The notes under the pieces were generated by a model that did no database searches, was not told the origin of the DNA, and saw only the letters and a program-made list of their open reading frames with translations. DNA of 14,786 nucleotides. Source: an uncultured Clostridia bacterium (GTDB lineage: Bacteria > Bacillota > Clostridia > Oscillospirales > Oscillospiraceae). Of the stretch, positions 8,954 to 14,786 are shown piece after piece (position 1 is the stretch's first letter; every line of letters starts with the position of its first letter). The stretch is from contig CAMVJF010000019.1 of NCBI GenBank assembly GCA_947167725.1, positions 1 to 14,786 of the forward strand, read 5' to 3'. The translations under genes were made by a program, and so were the position numbers.

Positions 8954-8970
8954 AGTCGGAGATCGCTTTT
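8931..8970. terminator. Bidirectional terminator between convergent genes
   Basis: A 10-bp stem (8932-8941 with 8961-8970, AAAAGCGATC/GATCGCTTTT) continues past one C-A mismatch into CCGAC/GTCGG (8943-8947 with 8955-8959) and a 7-base loop. The plus-strand T run is only four bases, but the minus strand has a six-T run. It therefore fits best as the terminator of the minus-strand gene ending at 8984, while also serving the glycosyltransferase gene, whose stop codon (8951-8953) lies in the loop and 5' edge. Confidence 0.8.
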
Positions 8971-8983
8971 CAGTTATCGTTCG

Positions 8984-10585
8984 TTATGCCTTTTTGAGAT
9001 TCAGCAGCGCCAGCGCAAGGGCGAAGATCGCCGTGAAGAGGGCCGTATAGATCAGATCGCGTCCGGCGTAAAGACTGACGCCCTCGGCGGCCGCGGCGGC
9101 GGCAAAGGCAAGTCCCGCGGGCAGGAGCAGCGGGCGGCCGGGACGGTCCCTGAACGCGGCGGTCACCGCGAACACGGCAGCGCCGGCGGAGAGGATCATC
9201 AGGATCGCCGCGCAAAGGCGCTGGGCAAGCTCGCGCTCGGAGGCCGCCATGCGCGCCTCGTATTCCTCCTCCGCGGCGGGGAGCAGCTCGCCGCCCGCGC
9301 GGACGCGCGACGACACGCCCTCGTCCGCGAGCAGCGCAAAGCGCAGATTGCTGAAGCGGTCCTTGCGCTCGGCGTATCCCTCCACGCGGCCGTGCAGCTC
9401 CGTGAGCGCGCGCTGCTCGGACTCGAGCTCGCCCTTTCTGCGGTCGAGTTCGACGCGCGTCTCATCTTGCTCGGCCTGCTTTTCCTCAAGGCTCTTTTTG
9501 CCCTTGATGAGCTGCGCCTCGGTATAGACCAGGATGTCCTTGGCCTTTGCCAGCTGCTTTTTCCCCTCGTCGATCTTGGCCTTTGCGGCGAGCAGCGCAG
9601 GCTCGCCCTCTTTGAGCGCGGCGTCCGCCGCCTCGAGCCGGGCGCGCATGGCCGGGAGATCGTCGAGCATATCCAGCGTCTGATCGGCGGCCGCGATGAT
9701 TGCGGAGACCGAGCCGGGAAGCTGGGAGACGGGAGCGAGCAGCGAATTGGCCGAGGCGATGATCTCCTCGGCGCTGCGGCTGCCGTCCGCGATCTCGGCC
9801 GAGAGCGAGGCGAGTGCGGCAGCGGCCGGCTGCAGCGCGGCGTCCAGTTCCTCCGCGCTGTAGGAGGCGAGCATGACCTCGCGCACCGCGGCGAGCTGGA
9901 GCGAGAGCGCGGCGACCTGAGGACCGAGCCGCGCGCGGAATGCGGCGTCGTCGATCTCGCCGGTCTCGGGGTCGCGCGGCGGGTTCTGCAGCGTGCCCGA
10001 GATGCCGGAGAGGGCGGCGGAGATCCCGTCGGAACGGCTCTCGACCGCGCGCAGTCCGGTGCGCAGCATCGCCGTGTCGGGCAGCGTTTCCTTGAGCTGC
10101 TCGGCCTGGCGCAGCTGCTCGAAGCCCTCTTCGAGCTGTTTCTTCCCCGCAAGATACTGCTCATAGCCGGGCTGGAACTGTTTCTCGCCCTCCTCGAGCA
10201 GCTTGAGCGCGTTGTCATGCTGGATCCAGCCCATCCGAAGGCCCTTGTAGCCCTCCTCCAGCTGTTCGGCGCCGGTTTTCAAACCGGCCTCCGTCGCAGT
10301 ATACATGGCAAGATCTTTGCGGTAGGACAGCATATCCTTGGCATGCTGCCAGCTGCGCTCGTCATATTCCGCGTCGAGCCCCTCGCATTCGTCGGCCATC
10401 GCGTCGATCTCGGCGCGCAGCGCCGCGGCCTCTTCCATCCTCCCGGCGAGCAGGGACAGCTCTCTATTCTGTTGTTCCCTGCTGTCGACGGCCTTCTTGA
10501 TGCAGATGCCGCCGGAGAGCAGCGTGAGCGCGCTGACGACCGCGAGGATCGCGGCGAGGAAGCGCGACAGAGCCGGATGACGCAA
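8984..10585 (-). CDS. Membrane protein with Leu/Gly heptad repeats, YhgE/Pip-like architecture
   Basis: I do not recognise a named family with certainty. The 533-residue protein has an N-terminal membrane segment (about 8-30), a long mostly helical region (about 31-455), and three C-terminal hydrophobic segments (near 457-477, 484-507 and 510-528). Two blocks carry the xxxLxxG heptad pattern. In block one, glycines fall at 105, 112, 119, 133, 140, 147 and 154, all on a period of seven, mostly with Leu or an aromatic residue three before. In block two, G327, G341 and G362 are in one register with L324, I338, L345, L352, L359 and L366. This pattern and topology are known from YhgE/Pip phage-infection-type proteins and some MMPL proteins. 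The long region is probably outside the membrane. The start is TTG 10585, supported by GGAGGG six bases away. It is a lone gene with its own leader; its function is unknown. Confidence 0.8.
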   Translation of the reverse strand: MRHPALSRFLAAILAVVSALTLLSGGICIKKAVDSREQQNRELSLLAGRMEEAAALRAEIDAMADECEGLDAEYDERSWQHAKDMLSYRKDLAMYTATEAGLKTGAEQLEEGYKGLRMGWIQHDNALKLLEEGEKQFQPGYEQYLAGKKQLEEGFEQLRQAEQLKETLPDTAMLRTGLRAVESRSDGISAALSGISGTLQNPPRDPETGEIDDAAFRARLGPQVAALSLQLAAVREVMLASYSAEELDAALQPAAAALASLSAEIADGSRSAEEIIASANSLLAPVSQLPGSVSAIIAAADQTLDMLDDLPAMRARLEAADAALKEGEPALLAAKAKIDEGKKQLAKAKDILVYTEAQLIKGKKSLEEKQAEQDETRVELDRRKGELESEQRALTELHGRVEGYAERKDRFSNLRFALLADEGVSSRVRAGGELLPAAEEEYEARMAASERELAQRLCAAILMILSAGAAVFAVTAAFRDRPGRPLLLPAGLAFAAAAAAEGVSLYAGRDLIYTALFTAIFALALALLNLKKA

Positions 10586-10590
10586 AGAGA

Positions 10591-10597
10591 TCCCTCC
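10591..10597 (-). promoter_or_regulatory. Ribosome binding site fixing the TTG start at 10585
   Basis: On the minus strand GGAGGGA lies 5 to 6 bases before TTG 10585. No ATG or GTG with a comparable site occurs near the N-terminal membrane segment, so this site decides the start. Confidence 0.75.
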
Positions 10598-10614
10598 GCA
10601 GATGATGTTATGAT

Positions 10615-10648
10615 AGTATATTGTAGCGCGGAATTATGAAAAAATCAT
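10615..10648 (-). promoter_or_regulatory. Possible promoter of the heptad-repeat membrane protein gene
   Basis: The 67-base AT-richer stretch between this gene's RBS and the upstream terminator must hold its promoter if the gene is transcribed alone. On the minus strand it contains TACAAT (10625-10620), overlapping by one base TATACT (10620-10615). Both are good -10 candidates and would give a leader of roughly 30 bases. No matching -35 is evident: ATGATT lies 17 bases before TACAAT and TTTTTC 17 bases before TATACT, and both are poor. The -10 is plausible; the promoter as a whole is weakly supported. Confidence 0.35.
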
Positions 10649-10659
10649 GTACGGATACG

Positions 10660-10688
10660 AAAAAACGGCAGCTATGCTGCCGCTTTTT
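10660..10688 (-). terminator. Intrinsic terminator of the NagB-like/RluA/Na-Pi operon
   Basis: Read on the minus strand, a 7-bp perfect GC-rich stem CGGCAGC/GCTGCCG (10682-10676 with 10672-10666) with a 3-base loop is followed by six T residues (10665-10660) and preceded by an A run. It starts only a few bases after the stop codon at 10691. The A run on the other side would also give a plus-strand T run, but no plus-strand gene reads into it. Confidence 0.9.
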
Positions 10689-10690
10689 CG

Positions 10691-12448
10691 TCAGATCCGG
10701 TACTTTTTCGCGTATTGCTCGTAAAACTCGTCAAAGCGGTGGGCGTGCAGTTCCTTGAGATTGAGCAGGTAGCCGTGGGTTTCGAAGTCGTCCTGCTGCA
10801 GCTCGATCAGTGCGATGGCGATATTGGAGCAGTGGTCCGCCACACGCTCGAAGTTCGTGATCAGGTCGTTGAAGGGGAAGCCCTGGTTGAGGGTGCAGAC
10901 GCCGCTGCGCAGACGGCTGACATGGTGCAGCTTCATCTCGTCGCACAGCTCGTCGATCCGCTCCTCGAGCGGCTCGATGGCGTAGGCCTCCTCGACACTG
11001 TCGTTTTCAAAGGCCGTCAGCGCAAGAGAGAGGATCTCCTCGACCGCGGCGGTAAGGGTCTTCATCTCCTTCTCCGCGTCGCCGGAGAATCTGATCTTGT
11101 TTTCGTTCATTTTCTGCGCGACCTCGGCAATGTTCATCGCATGGTCGCTGACACGCTCAAAGTCGCTGATCGTATGGAGGAACTTGGATGAATCCTCGTT
11201 CTGCTCCACACTCAGCTCGCGGGTATTGAGCTTGACGAGATAGGTGCCGATCTTGTCCTCAAACTCGTCGACAAGGTTTTCCTTGCGCTCGATGGCGCGA
11301 TAGCCCTCGTCCGAAAAATTCCAGATCAGCGCCGCCGCGTCATGCAGCGCCTGTCTGGCGGTGTTCGCCATGTCGTTGACGGTCAGGCGGCTCTGCTCCA
11401 GCGCAAGGCGCGGATGGCTGAGGAAACGCTCGTCGAGACGGTCGAAAGCGGCGTTCTCGCTCTTCTCGCTGTCGCTGACGCGGATGAGCTTCTCCGCCAG
11501 CGCGATAAAGCGGCCGTTGAACGGCATGAGAAGGACGGCGGTCAGAACGCGGAAGATCGTATTGACCGCGGCGACGGAGAAGGGATCCATGATCCGCCCG
11601 CCGATCCCGAGGCCGATCGACGCGTCGAGCGCATAGTACAGCACGGCGAAGAGAAGCGCCGCGACGACCTCGACAAAGAGGTAGAGAAACGCCGTGCGGC
11701 GGCCGTCCACCTTCGCACCGAGGGCTGAGAGCAGCACCGGCACCGATGCGCCGACCGCAATACCCAGGATGATCGGATAGGCGACGGAAAAGCTGATTGC
11801 GCCGGTGGCCGAGAGGGCCTGCAGGATACCGATGGCCGCCGAGGCGCTCTGGAGGATCGCCGTGAAAACGGCGCCGACCGCAACGCCGACCAGCGGGTGG
11901 GAGAAGGTCGTGAGCAGGGCGATGAAGGACTCGCTGTCCTTGAGCGGTGCGACCGCGCCGCTCATCGACTGCAGCCCGTACATCAGCACCGTAAAGCCCA
12001 ACAGGATATCGCCCGCGTGCTTGTGCACCGCTTTCTTCGAGACCATGCGCAGCAGGATGCCGGCGACGGCAAAGAGCGCCGCGATCGTCGAGGTCGACAG
12101 GAGCGAGGCCCAGCCGCTCTCGCCTCCCAGATAGGACAGGCAGATGATCCAGCCCGTGATGCTCGTGCCGATCAGCGCGCCGTGGATCACGGACAGCGCC
12201 TGGCGCGTCTTCATCATGCCGGAGTTGACAAAGCCCACGACCATGACCGAGGTCGCCGATGAGGACTGAATCACGGCAGTCACGCCCGTGCCGAGCAGCA
12301 GCCCCTTGAGCGGCGTGCCGGAAAGGCGGAACAAAATGAGCTCCATCTGGCTGCCGGCGACCTTTTTCAGGCCGTCGCCCATCAGGCCCATGCCGAAGAG
12401 GAACAGCGCGATGCCGCCCAACAATGTAATCAGATCAGAAATCTCCAA
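10691..12448 (-). CDS. Na+/phosphate cotransporter with C-terminal PhoU-like domain
   Basis: Membrane protein of the PNaS family (NptA/YjbB-like), predicted to move phosphate coupled to sodium. The membrane part (about 1-315) has the duplicated family motif, QSSSATS at 61-67 and the diverged copy QSASAAIG at 200-207, each within a hydrophobic inverted-repeat half. The C-terminal part (about 340-570) is helical and has two PhoU-type metal-binding signatures, ERVSDHAMNIAE (431-442) and ERVADHCSNIA (534-544). This fusion is normal for bacterial members, and the PhoU part is thought to regulate transport. Length is 585 residues. The start is TTG 12448, backed by AAAGGAG seven bases away and by the conserved N-terminal LFLFGMGLMGDGLK segment close behind. 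It follows the pseudouridine synthase gene after 39 bases, with no terminator between them. E. coli YjbB mainly exports phosphate, so the direction here is uncertain. Confidence 0.92.
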   Translation of the reverse strand: MEISDLITLLGGIALFLFGMGLMGDGLKKVAGSQMELILFRLSGTPLKGLLLGTGVTAVIQSSSATSVMVVGFVNSGMMKTRQALSVIHGALIGTSITGWIICLSYLGGESGWASLLSTSTIAALFAVAGILLRMVSKKAVHKHAGDILLGFTVLMYGLQSMSGAVAPLKDSESFIALLTTFSHPLVGVAVGAVFTAILQSASAAIGILQALSATGAISFSVAYPIILGIAVGASVPVLLSALGAKVDGRRTAFLYLFVEVVAALLFAVLYYALDASIGLGIGGRIMDPFSVAAVNTIFRVLTAVLLMPFNGRFIALAEKLIRVSDSEKSENAAFDRLDERFLSHPRLALEQSRLTVNDMANTARQALHDAAALIWNFSDEGYRAIERKENLVDEFEDKIGTYLVKLNTRELSVEQNEDSSKFLHTISDFERVSDHAMNIAEVAQKMNENKIRFSGDAEKEMKTLTAAVEEILSLALTAFENDSVEEAYAIEPLEERIDELCDEMKLHHVSRLRSGVCTLNQGFPFNDLITNFERVADHCSNIAIALIELQQDDFETHGYLLNLKELHAHRFDEFYEQYAKKYRI

Positions 12449-12455
12449 ACGTATT

Positions 12456-12462
12456 CTCCTTT
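12456..12462 (-). promoter_or_regulatory. Ribosome binding site fixing the TTG start at 12448
   Basis: On the minus strand AAAGGAG ends 7 bases before TTG 12448, an ideal spacing. There is no ATG in frame before the first membrane segment, so the site supports TTG as the true start. Confidence 0.75.
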
Positions 12463-12487
12463 ACTCGAAACCCTGTCTCGCGTAATA

Positions 12488-13132
12488 TTATGTAAACTTA
12501 AACAGCCTCCAGGGGAACTCCTCCGGGGGCGGCGCGGCAAAGCGCAGCTCCTCCCCCGTTCCGGGATGCGGAAAGCGCAGAACCGCCGACCACAGCGCGA
12601 TCGGGCAGCCGCGCAGCGCCGAGCCGTATTTCCCGTCGCCGGCGAGCGGCATGCCGCGGGATGCGAACTGGACGCGGATCTGATGAGAGCGCCCGGTATG
12701 CAGCACGACGCGCAGCGCCGAGAGCGTCAGCTCGCCGTAAACCGCCGAGCCGAGCCGTTCGTAGTCGAGCACCGCCTCGCGCACACCGCGCCGCGGTCGC
12801 TTCACGACATAGCTTTTATTGTGAGAGGCGTCGTGATACAGAAGATCCCGCAGCGTCCCGCTCTCTTCCGCCGGGACGCCCTGCGTCACGGCGAGGTATT
12901 CTTTTTGCATCGAGCCGTTCGCGATCGCGGCAGAGAGCGCGGCCGCCGCCTCACGGGTACGGGCGTAGACCATCACGCCGCCGACCGCTCTGTCGAGGCG
13001 GTGGACGCAGGAAAACGCGCCGCCGAGCTGCCCGGAGAGCAGCTCCGGCATGCCGCCCGTTTCGGACAAAACGCCCGACGGCTTGAGGCAGACGGCGATC
13101 TCGGGATCGCAGAAGAGGATCGGGATCTCCAT
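12488..13132 (-). CDS. RluA-family RNA pseudouridine synthase, no S4 domain
   Basis: Predicted to isomerise uridine to pseudouridine in rRNA or tRNA. The catalytic motif HRLDR is at 44-48 with the nucleophile D47. The conserved Tyr (Y79 in QKEYLA) and the LHTGRSHQIRVQF segment (144-156) with its Arg and Lys neighbours are also present. At 214 residues it has the catalytic domain only; the N-terminal S4 RNA-binding domain of RluC/RluD types is absent, as in short RluA-like members. The start is ATG 13132, with AAGGGA about 8 bases upstream. The frame stays open to 13462, but that extension lies inside the NagB-like gene and is arginine-rich, so it is rejected. The gene begins 11 bases after the NagB-like stop codon and is probably co-transcribed with it. 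The target nucleotide cannot be told from sequence. Confidence 0.92.
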   Translation of the reverse strand: MEIPILFCDPEIAVCLKPSGVLSETGGMPELLSGQLGGAFSCVHRLDRAVGGVMVYARTREAAAALSAAIANGSMQKEYLAVTQGVPAEESGTLRDLLYHDASHNKSYVVKRPRRGVREAVLDYERLGSAVYGELTLSALRVVLHTGRSHQIRVQFASRGMPLAGDGKYGSALRGCPIALWSAVLRFPHPGTGEELRFAAPPPEEFPWRLFKFT

Positions 13133-13143
13133 CGTCTTTTCCC

Positions 13144-13845
13144 TTACAGCTTCGCGGCAGCCTCCGCGTCCGCGTAAAGCGTGACGTTCGGCGGAAGCTG
13201 CAGGAACGCGCCGGGATAAACGCTGTCGTCCCGGCCGTACAGCGTGTGGAAGACGGCCTCGCTTTTTTGCTCGCCGAGCGCGATCACGACGATGCTCTTC
13301 GCACCGCAGATCGCACGGAAGCCGAGCGTCACGCCCTTTTCCGGGACGAGCTCCGGCCCGCCGAAGAGAGGCGCGAGCTCCGCGCGGCTCCTGTCCGTGA
13401 GCTTCTGCACATGGCATGCCGAGGCGTAAGGCGTGGCGGGCTCGTTGAAGGCCACGCGGCAATTGACGCCGAGGCCGAGCAGCGCGAGGTCAAGACCGCC
13501 CTCGCGCGCAAGGCGCGCGTCGATGCCCTCGCAGTCATCCCCGGAGGGAACGGCGAGGCGGGCGGGGTCAAAGCCGCTTCCCTCGAGAGCGGCAAGGATG
13601 CGGTTCGAAATGCGCCGCTCGCTCCCGGGCGCGAGGCCGACGAACTCGCAGGCGGCATACAGGCGAAGCTGCGACAGGGAGACGCCGCGTTCCTTCGCCA
13701 AGGCGGAAAGGGCGCGCAGAACAGGCAGCTCCTCGTCCGCCGCGCTGCAGGCAAGGGCCGCGTCCGGCTTCTTTTCGATCGTTTCCAGGAGCTGCCGCGC
13801 TGCGCCGAGGATCGCTTCTTCTTTTGAACAGATCACGGTTTTCAT
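13144..13845 (-). CDS. NagB-like sugar-phosphate isomerase fold protein, probable pseudoenzyme
   Basis: The overall match is to glucosamine-6-phosphate deaminase/6-phosphogluconolactonase proteins: FVGL (68-71), VAFNEPATP (131-139), ALGEQK (189-194) and QLPPNVTLYAD (216-226) line up with E. coli NagB. Most catalytic residues are changed. By my hand alignment E. coli D72 is C66, D141 is N128 and H143 is R130; only E148 is kept, as E135. The N-terminal phosphate loop (TGGTP in E. coli) is replaced by SAADE (34-38). Length is 233 residues, against 266 in E. coli. Deamination of glucosamine-6-phosphate is therefore unlikely; a ligand-sensing or different enzymatic role is possible. ATG 13845 has AAAGGAG 9 bases upstream. 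It is the first gene of a probable operon with the pseudouridine synthase and the Na/Pi transporter, and is divergent from the DUF421 gene. The fold call is good; the function is unknown. Confidence 0.8.
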   Translation of the reverse strand: MKTVICSKEEAILGAARQLLETIEKKPDAALACSAADEELPVLRALSALAKERGVSLSQLRLYAACEFVGLAPGSERRISNRILAALEGSGFDPARLAVPSGDDCEGIDARLAREGGLDLALLGLGVNCRVAFNEPATPYASACHVQKLTDRSRAELAPLFGGPELVPEKGVTLGFRAICGAKSIVVIALGEQKSEAVFHTLYGRDDSVYPGAFLQLPPNVTLYADAEAAAKL

Positions 13846-13914
13846 ATCGGAAAGCTCCTTTGTACGTATGCTCCTGCCCGGAATGGAAACACTATCCGGC
13901 GAGGTGATTTCTCG
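13846..13914. promoter_or_regulatory. Divergent intergenic region between NagB-like and DUF421 genes
   Basis: This 69-base gap separates two divergent genes, so it should carry promoters for both or their signals must extend into the coding ends. It contains the two ribosome binding sites (minus AAAGGAG at 13861-13855, plus GAGGTG at 13901-13906). I see no -35/-10 pair of acceptable quality on either strand, only isolated fragments such as TTGTAC on the plus strand and TTTCCA on the minus strand. Confidence 0.4.
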
Positions 13915-14592
13915 ATGGCGATCATATTTGTCCGGACGCTGATCCTGTACTTTACGCTCCTGCTCTTTCTCCGTCTTCTCGGCAAGCGCCAGCTCGGGGA
14001 AATGGAATTATCGGAATTTCTCGTGGCCTCGCTGATCGCCGATCTCGCGGCCAATCCCCTGCAGGATATCGGGATCCCGCTCCTCAACGGGCTGCTGCCC
14101 GTGATCACGCTCTTTTGCTGTGAGATGTTGATCTCCTCGGTCACGATGCGCAGCATCCGTCTGCGCTCGCTGCTCTTCGGCGAGCCGAGCCTGCTGATCT
14201 TTCACGGCGCGATCGATCAGAAGGAAATGAAACGCAACCGCTACACGCTCGACGAGCTGCTTCAGGAGCTGCGCTCGATCGGCGTGCGGGACATCGCAGC
14301 GATCGAATACGCCTATCTCGAGACCAACGGAAAACTCAGCGTCCTGCTCTATGAAAGCGAGCTGCCGCCGAGCGCAAACCAGCTCGCGGTCCCGGTGGAG
14401 AACTGCGGCGTGCCCCATATCCTTATCAGCGACGGACGGCTGATCCGCAGGAATCTCGAGCAAAGCGGCCATGACCTGCGCTGGCTGCGCGAGCAGCTCG
14501 CCCAATACGGCGGGCAGATCTCCGGGATCTTTCTGATGACCGTCGACGACGACGCGCAGGTATATTGTGTGCAGAAGGAGGCCGGTCGATGA
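13915..14592 (+). CDS. DUF421 (YetF-like) membrane protein
   Basis: Member of the DUF421/YetF family, common in spore-forming Firmicutes and still poorly understood. The N-terminal part is hydrophobic with about three membrane segments (near 4-22, 33-47 and 58-77). The family motif LGKRQLGEMELSEF lies at 22-35. A soluble cytoplasmic domain follows, with the conserved FGEPSLLIFHG (88-98) and NRYTLDELLQELR (108-120) segments. Length is 225 residues, typical of the family. ATG 13915 is supported by GAGGTG 8 bases upstream. Its stop codon overlaps the start of the next gene as ATGA, so the two are translationally coupled and may work together. Some family members are linked to spore or envelope traits in Bacillus, but no specific role can be assigned here. 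Confidence 0.9.
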   Translation: MAIIFVRTLILYFTLLLFLRLLGKRQLGEMELSEFLVASLIADLAANPLQDIGIPLLNGLLPVITLFCCEMLISSVTMRSIRLRSLLFGEPSLLIFHGAIDQKEMKRNRYTLDELLQELRSIGVRDIAAIEYAYLETNGKLSVLLYESELPPSANQLAVPVENCGVPHILISDGRLIRRNLEQSGHDLRWLREQLAQYGGQISGIFLMTVDDDAQVYCVQKEAGR

Positions 14593-14786
14593 GACGCGAG
14601 CTTGCCGCCCTGGCGCTGCTGATCCTGCTCGCGGCGCTGCTGCTGTGGAATATCCGCACGCTCGATGAGCTCGTCGGCGAGCTGGAGTCGCACGTGTGCC
14701 GCTCCTCCGCCGCGCTCGCCCGCGGCGACAGGGAACACGCCGTCTCGGAATTGGAGACGGCGCTGTCACGGTGGGATGCCTCAAAG
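14589..14786 (+). CDS. Small membrane-anchored protein, DUF4363-like, 3' end missing
   Basis: The reading frame begins at ATG 14589, overlapping the DUF421 stop codon by ATGA, and stays open to the right edge, giving the first 66 residues. The N-terminus is a short basic stretch (MRRE) and a very hydrophobic segment (about 5-20), either a signal anchor or an uncleaved signal peptide. A charged helical part follows, ending in ALSRWDASK. A small protein of this shape, with alternating acidic residues and a tryptophan in a helix, is often found after DUF421 in Clostridia and is annotated as DUF4363. I base the name mainly on that context and on the general pattern, not on a firm motif. The GGAGG at 14578-14582 upstream is a good ribosome binding site. 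Confidence 0.7.
   Translation, partial: MRRELAALALLILLAALLLWNIRTLDELVGELESHVCRSSAALARGDREHAVSELETALSRWDASK

Noticed and set aside
9392..10639. Open frame of 415 codons on the plus strand opposite the heptad-repeat gene
   Set aside because: The minus-strand gene has an RBS, membrane segments and a regular repeat; the plus-strand frame has none and runs over the promoter region.
10660..10688. Hairpin considered as a transposon end or repeat
   Set aside because: No second copy or transposase occurs in the window, and its place right after a stop codon followed by a T run fits a terminator.
13133..13462. In-frame upstream extension of the pseudouridine synthase gene
   Set aside because: It runs inside the NagB-like gene, is Arg/Ala-rich, and contains no S4 domain. 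ATG 13132 has its own RBS and precedes the conserved domain directly.

Overview
The window is GC-rich and almost fully coding. It holds 14 protein-coding genes, of which the first lacks its 5' end and the last its 3' end. There is no rRNA, tRNA, CRISPR array or mobile element, and no gene-free stretch longer than about 120 bases. The order rel-dtd-MBL hydrolase, the strong AAGGAG-type ribosome binding sites, the TTG starts and the DUF421-DUF4363-like pair all suggest a Gram-positive Clostridia-type firmicute. The high GC would fit an Oscillospiraceae-like lineage. That placement is inference, since no marker RNA is present.

Region 1 (3-4961, plus strand) is a tight run of five genes with gaps of 3 to 16 bases. 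They encode a bifunctional-type (p)ppGpp synthetase/hydrolase (rel, N-terminal part outside the window), D-aminoacyl-tRNA deacylase (dtd), a glyoxalase II-like metallo-hydrolase, a sugar-nucleotidyltransferase-like protein and UDP-glucose 4-epimerase (galE). A strong intrinsic terminator closes the run.

Region 2 (4979-8970, plus strand) is a surface-glycan module: UDP-GlcNAc 2-epimerase (wecB/mnaA), an ABC-2 export permease, its ATPase, and a GT4-like glycosyltransferase. The genes overlap or nearly abut. WecB would supply UDP-ManNAc and the ABC pair would flip a lipid-linked glycan, resembling the teichoic-acid TagG/TagH or Wzm/Wzt systems. The module starts only 17 bases after the region 1 terminator, so its own promoter is not evident. 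It ends in a two-way terminator that overlaps the last gene.

Region 3 (8984-13845, minus strand) contains two transcription units. One is a lone gene for a 533-residue membrane protein with Leu/Gly heptad repeats like those of YhgE/Pip proteins. The other is a probable three-gene operon: a NagB-like protein with most catalytic residues replaced, an RluA-family pseudouridine synthase, and an Na/Pi cotransporter fused to a PhoU-like domain.

Region 4 (13915-14786, plus strand) is divergent from region 3. It holds a DUF421 (YetF-like) membrane protein and, by a 4-base overlap, the start of a small membrane-anchored protein that looks like DUF4363.

Nothing here is a clear new defence or mobile system. 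The most unusual items are the degenerate NagB-like protein, the heptad-repeat membrane protein, and the terminator placed directly before wecB.
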